From assembly GCA_905221605.1 (NCBI GenBank), contig CAJNDS010002257.1, positions 1 to 37,278 on the forward strand: DNA of 37,278 nucleotides, in the 5' to 3' direction. Source of the DNA: Symbiodinium natans. Its lineage: Eukaryota; Sar; Dinophyceae; Suessiales; Symbiodiniaceae. Under the pieces are notes generated by a model. It did not search any database. It had not been told where the DNA came from and worked only from the letters and a program-made list of their open reading frames with translations. The first letter of the stretch is position 1. Each line of letters opens with the position of its first letter. Positions 28,870 through 37,278 of the stretch are shown piece after piece. The translations under genes and the position numbers were made by a program.

Positions 28870-28969
28870 TAGACCCAGGTGTAGCCTAGGAATAAAAGTG
28901 CACCCTAATTTTTGTTTTAAGGAACCCCAACCCTAGGGAAAGGACATAAGGGCCTACTCCGGGTCCTAG
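28870..28969. mobile_element. MITE-like element, family C, copy 2
   Basis: AGACCCAGGTGTAGCCTAGG to GGCCTACTCCGGGTCCTAG, 100 bp, with no telomere units inside; a short TTTAGGG patch begins 11 bases beyond it. Confidence 0.72.
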
Positions 28970-28979
28970 TACCAGTTTT

Positions 28980-29516
28980 TGGGTTTAGGGTTTAGTGTTT
29001 AGGGTTTTGGGTGCAGGGATCCTTTGGGTAGTTGTGTCGCCCAGGTGCTTCTCAGTAGCGCCGCTAAGGCCACGGTCGAGCGATCCTCCATGAAGCAGGG
29101 TTTAGGGTTCAGGGTTCAGGGTTTAGGGTTTAGGGTTGAAGGGTTTAGGGTTTAGGGTTTAGGGTTGAGGGGGTTTAGGGGGTTGTGGAAATCTGACCTT
29201 AGGGTTAACAAAGCCCTCTATGCCCCGAGCTCGAAGCTCCAAGGATTCTACGCTACCCTGCAAACTGGCTTTGCTTCGGGACCTTGTGGTCCCAGGGTTT
29301 AGGGTTTAGGGTTTAGGGTTTAGGGTTTAGGGTTTAGGGTGGATCTCCGGCTTTGAAAGGGGTTTTTCGCCCCTTACAACCAATCCCACTTCAGAAGGAC
29401 GGTTTCTAGACGAGGGGAACCTATTTCAGAACGGCTCCCAAGGTGAGGGGTTTAGGGTTTAGGGTTCGGGTTTAGGGTTTAGGGTTTAGGGTTTAGGGTT
29501 TAGGGTTTAGGGTTCA
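28980..29516. other. Alternating TTTAGGG blocks and exon-like + strand islands
   Basis: TTTAGGG blocks at 28980-29010, 29098-29182, 29295-29340 and 29449-29516. Islands between them are open on +: VLLSSAAKATVERSSMKQ (29045-29098), LYAPSSKLQGFYATLQTGFA (29211-29270), and GFERGFSPLTTNPTSEGRFL with a CAAG|GTGAGG donor-like end (29350-29444). The first is also open on minus starting MEDRSTVALAALL. No family recognised; a second telomere-intron gene is possible. Confidence 0.45.
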
Positions 29517-29902
29517 GCATCTCAAGTTCGAGCATTTACTAGGCCAGCAGTGTGTGTAGGCAACGGAAAAAAACCCACCCACCCAGAGAATCCCAAAACA
29601 TTAAGAAAATAAAAAGTTTACATTTCTCATCAGCAAGCCCTGTCCTCCAACCTCACTGTGTCATGGACCATCCTACCCACGAACCATTTCATCGACCCCC
29701 ATAGAGGGGTGGGGCTTGAAATCCTCAAACGGGTGAAGGCTCGGTTTTGGTCAAAATCCAGAAAAACGAGAGGCCCCCAGAACCGTCGATTTCAGTACTA
29801 AAAAATCGCATTTTTAACAGGGACCCGGGCCGATCCTGGGGTCACCCTCATTTGGGGTGTTTTTGGGAGTAAACTTTCCCTCTCAAGGGGGGGTCAGAGT
29901 TT
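29517..29902. other. No recognised gene
   Basis: Mixed sequence leading into the 87-bp satellite. Confidence 0.5.
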
Positions 29903-31187
29903 CCCGCGCGCGGGCCAGGACAAGGCCAGACCCTTGAGTGCCCAACAGGGCCGGTCAATCTGGAAGGGCCAAAACCAAGGCCAAGGCCGCCCGCGCGCGG
30001 GCCAGGACAAGGCCAGACCCTTGAGTGCCCAACAGGGCCGGTCAATCTGGAAGGGCCAAAACCAAGGCCAAGGCCGCCCGCGCGCGGGCCAGGACAAGGC
30101 CAGACCCTTGAGTGCCCAACAGGGCCGGTCAATCTGGAAGGGCCAAAACCAAGGCCAAGGCCGCCCGCGCGCGGGCCAGGACAAGGCCAGACCCTTGAGT
30201 GCCCAACAGGGCCGGTCAATCTGGAAGGGCCAAAACCAAGGCCAAGGCCGCCCGCGCGCGGGCCAGGACAAGGCCAGACCCTTGAGTGCCCAACAGGGCC
30301 GGTCAATCTGGAAGGGCCAAAACCAAGGCCAAGGCCGCCCGCGCGCGGGCCAGGACAAGGCCAGACCCTTGAGTGCCCAACAGGGCCGGTCAATCTGGAA
30401 GGGCCAAAACCAAGGCCAAGGCCGCCCGCGCGCGGGCCAGGACAAGGCCAGACCCTTGAGTGCCCAACAGGGCCGGTCAATCTGGAAGGGCCAAAACCAA
30501 GGCCAAGGCCGCCCGCGCGCGGGCCAGGACAAGGCCAGACCCTTGAGTGCCCAACAGGGCCGGTCAATCTGGAAGGGCCAAAACCAAGGCCAAGGCCGCC
30601 CGCGCGCGGGCCAGGACAAGGCCAGACCCTTGAGTGCCCAACAGGGCCGGTCAATCTGGAAGGGCCAAAACCAGGCCAAGGCCGCCCGCGCGCGGGCCAG
30701 GACAAGGCCAGACCCTTGAGTGCCCAACAGGGCCGGTCAATCTGGAAGGGCCAAAACCAAGGCCAAGGCCGCCCGCGCGCGGGCCAGGACAAGGCCAGAC
30801 CCTTGAGTGCCCAACAGGGCCGGTCAATCTGGAAGGGCCAAAACCAAGGCCAAGGCCGCCCGCGCGCGGGCCAGGACAAGGCCAGACCCTTGAGTGCCCA
30901 ACAGGGCCGGTCAATCTGGAAGGGCCAAAACCAAGGCCAAGGCCGCCCGCGCGCGGGCCAGGACAAGGCCAGACCCTTGAGTGCCCAACAGGGCCGGTCA
31001 ATCTGGAAGGGCCAAAACCAAGGCCAAGGCCGCCCGCGCGCGGGCCAGGACAAGGCCAGACCCTTGAGTGCCCAACAGGGCCGGTCAATCTGGAAGGGCC
31101 AAAACCAAGGCCAAGGCCGCCCGCGCGGCGCGCGCGGGGGCCAAGATAAGGCCGGACCCTTGCGTGCCCAACAGGGCCGGTCAATTT
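29903..31187. repeat. 87-bp GC-rich satellite, 14 near-identical units plus a diverged partial unit
   Basis: Units start (CCCGCGCGCGGG) at 29903, 29990, 30077, and so on to 31120. All spacings are 87 except one of 86, caused by a single lost A near 30672. Each unit carries the palindrome GCCCGCGCGCGGGC. 87 is divisible by three, so frames on both strands stay open (up to 401 codons on minus); I regard these as by-products. The last unit (31120-31187) is diverged and truncated. Confidence 0.97.
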
Positions 31188-31226
31188 TCTGACTATAGGG
31201 TTTAAATATATATATAGGTAAGAGAG

Positions 31227-31425
31227 GTTTAGGGTTTAGGGTTTAGGGTTTAGGGTTTAGGGTTTAGGGTTTAGGGTTTAAGGGTTTAGGGTTTAGGGTT
31301 TAGGGTTTAGGGTTTAGGGTTTAGGGTTTAGGGTTTAGGGTTTAGGGTTTAGGGTTTAGGGTTTAGGGTTCAGGGTTCAGGGTTCAGGGTTTAGGGTTTA
31401 GAGTTTAGGGTTCAGGGTTTAGGGT
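31227..31425 (+). repeat. TTTAGGG array (about 28 units)
   Basis: Perfect core with a run of three TTCAGGG variants near 31370-31390; follows an AT patch (TTTAAATATATATATAGG). Confidence 0.98.
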
Positions 31426-32197
31426 CAGACCAGGTAGCATAATGGTTTCGGACAACCAGGTTTAAGCCTAAACTGAATGACGATTTTGGCTCCCTGTAGT
31501 GGAGGGAAGCCTCCCAGTACAGCCCGATAGGTTTAGCAAGATAGTTCGCAGGCCCGGAAAAGCCATGAGCTCCTCAAGTAAAAAACACCAGCATCCTGCT
31601 TTCCCCGACCCACCACTCCGTGTCCCGGAAGGAAAGCCGCCTCACTTTGCACATTCCCGGCGTCATCCACAGACAGTGCCTCTGGCACAAGCCATCTTTG
31701 CATGGGCCATTTTCAGGCTTAGGGTTGGGTTTTCAGATCTTGGAAGAAAGTGCCTCGTCAGAGGCCGATCTGCAGCTCGAAAACAACGCACGTTTGCAAA
31801 CCAGTGGACTATAATCTTGGGGTATTCCCTGTTCGGAGGGGTCGTGAGCCGGCTGACTTTTTCATTGCTTTTGTTGCACGAGCTTAGTACTGGAATCTTT
31901 TGCGTGGCTTTAGGATTGAGGGGTGCGGCACCCTAGGCCCTAAAACACTCAAGCCCAAACCCCCTTGGAACCCTGAAAGCCCTGAAAACCCTGAATAATC
32001 CTGAAAAAAACCCTGAAAACCCTAAAGCCGAAGAACCCAGAAAATCCTAAGACCCTGAAAATGCCTGAAAACCCTGAACCCGAACCGACTGCTCACCCGT
32101 CTCGCCCTGCACGCCGAGATGCGGCGCGAGAACCTATCCGCAAAAGGGGGGGGGGGAAATCAACGGTTCTGTACGGTTCGGGTTCTGCGGCTTTAGG
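31426..32197. other. No recognised gene
   Basis: A 145-codon + frame at 31499-31936 has no signature. At 31935-32090 there is a decayed CCCTGAAAA-type patch. At 32092-32147 a short open + segment (LLTRLALHAEMRRENLSAK) is exon-like. Confidence 0.4.
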
Positions 32198-32466
32198 GTT
32201 TAGGGGTTAAGCGTCTAGGGGGTAAGGTTTTCAGGGTTTTCAGGGGTTCTGAAGCAAATGGTAGAAAACCGTACCCCCGAACGGACTTTGCCAAGAATGC
32301 AGGGGCGTGCCTTTTGGCGGGCTATCGGCCCTTCTTGCAGCGCGGGCTTTTGCAACCCTAAACCCGGAACCCTAAACCCTAAGCTTTTGCCTGCTTCGTC
32401 TCCGTTGCTTCGGCCCCGGAGTCAGAGGCTCTTGCGGGTTTCTGCGGGAACTCCACTCAGAGACTC

Positions 32467-32585
32467 GACCCAGGAGTAACTTTAGGAATATAAAAAGGGT
32501 GCCCTTTTTGGGTTTAAAGGGTTTAGGGTTTAGGGCTTAGGGTAATAAGGGAACCTGAACAATAAGGGCCTGCTCTGGGTCTTAG
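32467..32585. mobile_element. MITE-like element, family C, copy 3, carrying telomere units
   Basis: GACCCAGGAGTAACTTTAGG to GGCCTGCTCTGGGTCTTAG. TTTAGGG units at about 32518-32545 occupy the middle, where copy 1 has TTTAACGGGATGAG. Confidence 0.75.
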
Positions 32586-32635
32586 TGGATGGGAGAAACT
32601 GAACAGTTGCGGCGGTGACATCTAGGCAAGCTGCG

Positions 32636-32847
32636 GCACGACCCCCAGGCATCTCTGCTGCCTCAAACCGCTGCTTAACACCTCCCCGCCCGGGACCCTG
32701 AATCGCAAAGTGCCCAAACATGTACATCCTAAACCCCAACGCTTGCACGACCCCCAGGCATCTCTGCTGCCTCAAACCGCTGCTTAACACCTCCCCGCCC
32801 GGGACCCTGAATCGCAAAGTGCCCAAACATGTACATCCTAAACCCCA
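32636..32847. repeat. 103-bp perfect direct duplication
   Basis: 32636-32738 and 32745-32847 are identical by eye, six bases apart (period 109). A C-run of about 20 follows at 32893. Confidence 0.93.
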
Positions 32848-34152
32848 CGTTGCAAAATATCCACAGGAAACCCCGAATCTCCCGAAGCCCCGTCCCCCCC
32901 CCCCCCCCCCCCACACTCCACAAAAATAACAAACAAAACCGAGACCCAACAACCCACACAACAAAACCAGAAGAAGCTGCCCCAGAACCTCCCAAAGCCC
33001 TCACGCAGACCTCCCCTAAAATTTTTCCCGCACGTGCCCTAATCCGAGCATCCTCCATCACGTGCCACAAAAAGCTTCATACCCTTAACGACTAGACCTA
33101 CGCCGTCCAAGGTATATCCCCAGTACCCATAAACTACACCGCGTTCTCATACATGAAGGTTCCTTCCCCAATTCACGAATGTTGGGCTTGCTGCTGGACC
33201 ACAAATCCCAACTCCAGGCTGGCAAGCTTCCAGGAGCAGCGATCCTAATCCTTAAGACACCCTAAACCCTAAACCTTAAAGCCCTTTAAACCCTAAACCT
33301 CCCCCTTAACCCCAAAAGCCTCAGCCCCAAAAACACGTCCGACCTCCCGAGGCAGCGCTCAGAGATGCGAGGGCCAGCGAGGTTCGGCAAGCCTAGAGGC
33401 CGAGTTTGGGGAGCTTTTGTTGGGATTAGGGGGACGGGTTTGGGGGAGCTTCTTTTGGATTGGGGAGACGGGTTGGGGGAGCTTTCGGGTTTAGTGTGAC
33501 GGGGCAGTTATTTTGGCGTACTGTAGGGGCTTTTGTGGGGGCTTCAGGGTTTAGACTTCTTTCCCGCCAGACAAGTGGGTTGCCAGCTGTTAAGGACAAA
33601 GTCGTACGCGTCATGTGACACGACGTGCTCAGGACAGCAGGACAACAGGCATAACAGAATGTTGCCTTCATAAGAAGGCAGCAAGACTCAGGCGAACGAT
33701 TCTTCCAGAATGTGGGTCTTGAAACGTGCTGGAAGGGGTGTAGGGTTTTGGCGTTGTTCGAAGTTGAGGGTTTGGGTGGGGCTCTTTTTGGCGACTTGAC
33801 ATGGATATCTTGAATGAAGGGTTTTACCGGAGGCTGAAGGAGGTTTTGGGTTTGGGTTCTGGTGGTTCAAGAGGCATTATTTGACAGAGTATAGGTCCTT
33901 AGAGGCAAGGCCCCCCCAAAAACGAGCATGTGACGCTATTCCTTCCTTCAGGGTTCAAGCTGGCATAGTAGTAAGCTGACAAGTTTCCGGGTTTCAAGGG
34001 CTTTCGGGTTTCCAAATCTCCACGCTCTGTAAACTTCGACAAGCCCAGCTGCTTCGAGGATGATGTGGAGGTACGCCGCACCTTCCGGCAAAGGGCTTCT
34101 AGTTCCTCTAACCTCCCGACAGGGGGCCATGAGGGGATCTTGTGCAGAAACC
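32848..34152. other. No recognised gene
   Basis: Degenerate CCCTAAA patch at 33262-33300. Short frames on both strands lack signatures. Confidence 0.45.
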
Positions 34153-34313
34153 AAACCCTAAAACCCTAAACCCTAAACCCTAAACCCTAAAGCGGAGTTC
34201 TGGCTTCTTGAGCTTCTGGGTGCCGAGGTTGCAGGGGTCGGGGTCGCTTCAGGATCGCAGAGCCCCATGCAAAGGGAAGGGCTGATTTAGGGTTTAGGGT
34301 TTAGGGTTTAGGG
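34153..34313. other. Exon-like island between inverted telomere blocks
   Basis: CCCTAAA x5 at 34153-34190 and TTTAGGG x4 at 34286-34313. The island is open on + (AEFWLLELLGAEVAGVGVAS...). No family recognised. Confidence 0.4.
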
Positions 34314-34678
34314 GGAGACATTGGGAGCACTGGCTCCCCCAAATCAAAAAAAACGCCATAGAAGAGACTTGTGTGTGTGATCTGCGCTTTGTGGTTTGGT
34401 GCTTAGGGTGTAGGGTTCAGGGCTTTTTGCCTTCCAAATTTAAATCAACAACCCTGAGCCTGAGCCCGAGCCCGATTCATGGCATGCTGGTTCCAAAGCT
34501 CCAGCGACGTCAGGGCACCTTCCTAGAAGAAGCCCTTAAGCACGCTTCAAACAAGCCTTTTTTTCAAATCCTTCAACGCCCTTAAAATCCGCCCTCTGAC
34601 CCGGCCTCGGACGGCCATATGCGGCGGGCGGCCATGCGATGATATAGAGACAGCAGCCAAGAAGCTGCGGGATCAACC

Positions 34679-34778
34679 NNNNNNNNNNNNNNNNNNNNNN
34701 NNNNNNNNNNNNNNNNNNNNNNNNNNNNNNNNNNNNNNNNNNNNNNNNNNNNNNNNNNNNNNNNNNNNNNNNNNNNNN
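34679..34778. other. Assembly gap, 100 N
   Basis: Exactly 100 N, the conventional size for a gap of unknown length, at the left edge of a satellite array. Confidence 0.99.
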
Positions 34779-35539
34779 CCAAAACGTGCAGGTTTCCAGG
34801 TTTGGACCCCCAAAACGTGCAGGTTTCCAGGTTTGGACCCCCAAAACGTGCAGGTTTCCAGGTTTGGACCCCCAAAACGTGCAGGTTTCCAGGTTTGGAC
34901 CCCCCAAAACGTGCAGGTTTCCAGGTTTGGACCCCCAAAACGTGCAGGTTTCCAGGTTTGGACCACCAAAACGTGCAGGTTTCCAGGTTTGGACACTCAA
35001 AACCGTGCAGGTTTCCAGGTTTGGGCCCCAAAACGTGCAGGTTTCCAGGTTTAGACCCCCCAAAACGTGCAGGTTTCCAGAGTTGGACCCCCCAAAACAT
35101 GTAGGTTTCCAGGTTTGGACCCCCCAAAACGTGCAGGTTTCCAGGTTTGGACCCCCCCAAAACGTGCAGGTTTCCAGGTTTGCACCCCCCAAAACGTGCA
35201 GGTTTCCAGGTTTGGACCCCCCAAAACGTGCAGGTTTCCAGGTTTGGACCCCCAAAACGTGCAAGTTTCCAGGTTTGGACCCCCAAAACGTGCAGGTTTC
35301 CAGGTTTGGACACCCCAAAACGTGCAGGCTTCCAGGTTTGGACCCGCCAAAACGTGCAGGTTTCCAGGTTTGGACCCCCAAAACGTGCAGGTTTCCAGGT
35401 TTAGACCCCCCAAAACGTGCAGGTTTCCAGGTTTGGACACCCAAAACGTGCAGGTTTCCAGGTTAGGACCCCCTGAAACGTGCAGGTTTCCAGGTTTGGA
35501 CCCCCCAAAACGTGCAGGTTTCCAGGTTTGGACCCCCCA
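34779..35539. repeat. 31-bp satellite, about 24 units
   Basis: Unit CCAAAACGTGCAGGTTTCCA then GGTTTGGACCC. Length varies by 1-3 bases mainly in the C run. Left end is lost in the N gap. Confidence 0.97.
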
Positions 35540-35693
35540 AACCCAAACGTTGAGTTTCGGGTTAGGGACTGTCAGCCAGGGTTTGGGGTTCTCTTTGTGT
35601 CAGGGCAAGGTCCGCAAGTGCAAGCCGACTTTAACGTTTAGTGTCCTGTAAAGTAAGTTGTCTTTGTTGTGTCGTGTACACTCCACAACCTTT

Positions 35694-35719
35694 CCGCGAT
35701 CCCTAGACAGGGATCGCGG
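35694..35719. other. Perfect hairpin at left edge of the telomere block
   Basis: CCGCGATCCCT, loop AGAC, AGGGATCGCGG: 11-bp stem, 4-nt loop, running straight into TTTAGGG. Confidence 0.92.
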
Positions 35720-35791
35720 GTTTAGGGTTTAGGGTTTGGGGTTTAGGGTTTAGGGTTTAGGGTTTAGGGTTTAGGGTTAGGGTTTAGGGTT

Positions 35792-35822
<31 letters not shown>

Positions 35823-36273
35823 GTAGGGTTTAGGGTTTAGGGTTGAGGTTAGGGTTTAGGAGTTTAGGGTTTAGGGTTTCGGGTTTAGGTTTTTAGGGTT
35901 TTAGTTTAGGGTTTAGGGTTTTTAGGGTTAGGGTTTTAGGGTTTAGGTTAGGTTTAGGGTTTAGGGTTTAGGGTTAGGGTGTAGGGTTTGGGTTTGGGTT
36001 TAGGGTTTGGGGTAGGGTTTAGGGTTTAGGGTTTAGGGTTAGGGTTGAGGGTTAGGGTTTAGGGTTTAGGGTAGGGTTTTTGGGTTTAGGGTGTAGGGTT
36101 GTAGGGTTTAGGGTTTAGGGTTTAGGGTGTTGGGTTTAGGTTTAGGGTTTAGGGTTGGGGTTTAGGGGTTCCGGTTTAGGGTTTAGGGTTTAGGGTTTAG
36201 GGTTTAGGGTTTAGGGTTTAGGGTTTAGGGTTTAGGGTTTAGGGTTTAGGGTTTAGGGTTTAGGGTTTAGGGT
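35718..36273 (+). repeat. 556-bp TTTAGGG-type array
   Basis: The interior is a mix of 6-, 7- and 8-base units (TTAGGG, TTTAGGG, TTTTAGGG). The last 100 bases (36174-36273) are perfect TTTAGGG. Confidence 0.98.
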
Positions 36274-36285
36274 GTCGCTTGAGTT

Positions 36286-36323
36286 GTATGTTGGTGCCGA
36301 AAAGAAAAATGGCACCAACATAC
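36286..36323. other. Perfect hairpin near right edge of the telomere block
   Basis: GTATGTTGGTGCC, 12-nt A-rich loop, GGCACCAACATAC: 13-bp stem. Confidence 0.93.
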
Positions 36324-36404
36324 GCGCGGCCTGCTGTCGATCCCACCCCAAAAACCACCCAGACCTTAAATCACCTTGCAAGGCCGGGGCTCGCCAAACA
36401 TCAA

Positions 36405-37278
36405 GGTTTGGACTCCCCAAACGTGCAGGTTTCCAGGTTTGGACCCCCAAAACGTGCAGGTTTCCAGGTTTGGACCCCCAAAACATGCAGGTTTCCAGGT
36501 TTGGACCCCCAAAACGTGCAGGTTTCCAGGTTTGGACCCCCAAAACGTGCAGGTTTCCAGGTTTGGACCCCCAAAACGTGCAAGTTTCCAGGTTTGGACC
36601 CCCAAAACGTGCAGGTTTCCAGGTTTGGACCCCCCAAAACGTGCAGGTTTCCAGGTTTGGACCCGGTTTGGACCCCCAAAACGTGCAGGTTTCCAGGTTT
36701 GGACACCCAAAACGTGCAGGTTTCCAGGTTTGGACCCCCAAAACGTGCAGGTTTCCAGGGTTGGACCCCCAAAACGTGCAGGTTTCCAGGTTTGGACCCC
36801 CAAAACGTGCAGGTTTCCAGGTTTGGACCCCCAAAACGTGCAGGTTTCCGCGCAGGTTTCCAGGTTTGGATCCCCAAAACGTGCAGGTTTCCAGGTTTGG
36901 ACCCCCAAAACGTGCAGGTTTCCAGGTTTGGACTCCCAAAACGTGCAGGTTTCCAGGTTTGGACCCCCAAAACGTGCAGGTTTCCAGGTTTGGAACCTCA
37001 AAATGTGCAGGTTTCCAGGTTTGGACCCCCAAAACGTGCAGGTTTCCAGGTTTGGATCCCCAAAACGTGCAGGTTTCCAGGTTTGGAGCCCCCAAAACGT
37101 GCAGGTTTCCAGGTTTGGACCCCCCAAAACGTGTTTCCAGGTTTGGACCACCAAAACGTGCAGGTTTCCAGGTTTGGACCCCCAAAACGTGCAGGTTTCC
37201 AGGTTTGGACCCCCCAAAACGTGCAGGTTTCCAGGTTTGGACCCCCGAAAACGTGCAGGTTTCCAGGTTTGGACCCCC
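36405..37278. repeat. 31-bp satellite, about 27 units, runs off the window
   Basis: Same unit and orientation as 34779-35539. Three units carry small internal deletions or duplications (near 36661, 36841, 37133). Confidence 0.97.

Noticed and set aside
29848-31192. Long open frames (up to 401 codons) on both strands of the 87-bp array
   Set aside because: They exist because 87 is divisible by three and the unit lacks stops in several frames on both strands; the frame breaks at the one-base deletion and the peptides resemble nothing.
31430-31500. Possible tRNA-like segment after the telomere array
   Set aside because: No cloverleaf or T-loop GTTCNANNC could be laid out by eye; no tRNA or rRNA was identified anywhere in the window.
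31499-31936. 145-codon + strand open frame as a gene
   Set aside because: Composition and sequence show no domain; no splice or start context beyond chance.
1852-36273. A true chromosome end
   Set aside because: Telomere-type blocks are short, internal and in both orientations, with gene exons between them; none terminates the sequence.
34536-37217. Open frames of 190-310 codons in the 31-bp satellite (e.g. PGNLHVLGVQTWKPARFGG)
   Set aside because: Satellite translation on both strands with indel-driven frame changes, and one frame runs through N bases; not a gene.
34779-37278. CRISPR-like regular repeats
   Set aside because: Units are contiguous with no unique spacers, and the context is eukaryotic.

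Overview
Nuclear DNA of a eukaryotic alga, most likely a dinoflagellate (Symbiodiniaceae or a relative). Three things seen in the sequence support this. Telomere-type TTTAGGG/CCCTAAA repeats occur in more than 50 interstitial blocks. A gene with very short exons uses GC and GA as well as GT splice donors, and 12 of its 13 acceptors read AG|G. A tandem gene of 39-residue RCC1-type repeats (SAGGYHTCAVRSDG...CFG) is of a kind common in dinoflagellates. The species is an inference. One 100-base N gap (34679-34778) shows this is an assembled scaffold.

Main result: minus-strand exons spread over 1924-13988 join into one ZIP-family (SLC39/ZupT-like) metal transporter. I find 14 exons of 34-139 nt. 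Translated by hand, they give an uninterrupted product of about 282 residues in ZIP order: TM1, TM2, TM3, TM4 with HNFPEG, TM5 with HNIPEG, the TM6-TM7 region, and a last TM. Only the initiator exon upstream of TM1 is missing. Twelve of the 13 introns contain telomere-repeat arrays, often abutting the splice sites. They tend to be TTTAGGG in sense just after the donor and CCCTAAA in sense just before the acceptor, so several introns are bounded by inverted telomeric repeats. Simple ORF calling cannot see this gene.

Other regions. 14-18.8 kb: more telomere-flanked islands, some exon-like, and an AT-rich island. 18.8-20.4 kb: minus-strand RCC1-repeat gene with an 8-base deletion that shifts its C-terminal half. 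20.4-29.5 kb: low-coding sequence with short inverted-repeat elements and further exon-like islands. 29.9-31.2 kb: 87-bp GC-rich satellite, followed by telomere repeats. 31.4-34.6 kb: mostly non-coding, with a 103-bp duplication. 34.8-37.28 kb: two arrays of a 31-bp satellite on either side of a 556-bp telomere-type array that has a perfect hairpin at or near each edge.

The intergenic and intronic DNA holds at least five families of short terminal-inverted-repeat (MITE-like) elements, present in two or more copies. In three cases telomere repeats sit inside such an element. All exon joins and alignments were done by eye; transcript data would be decisive.
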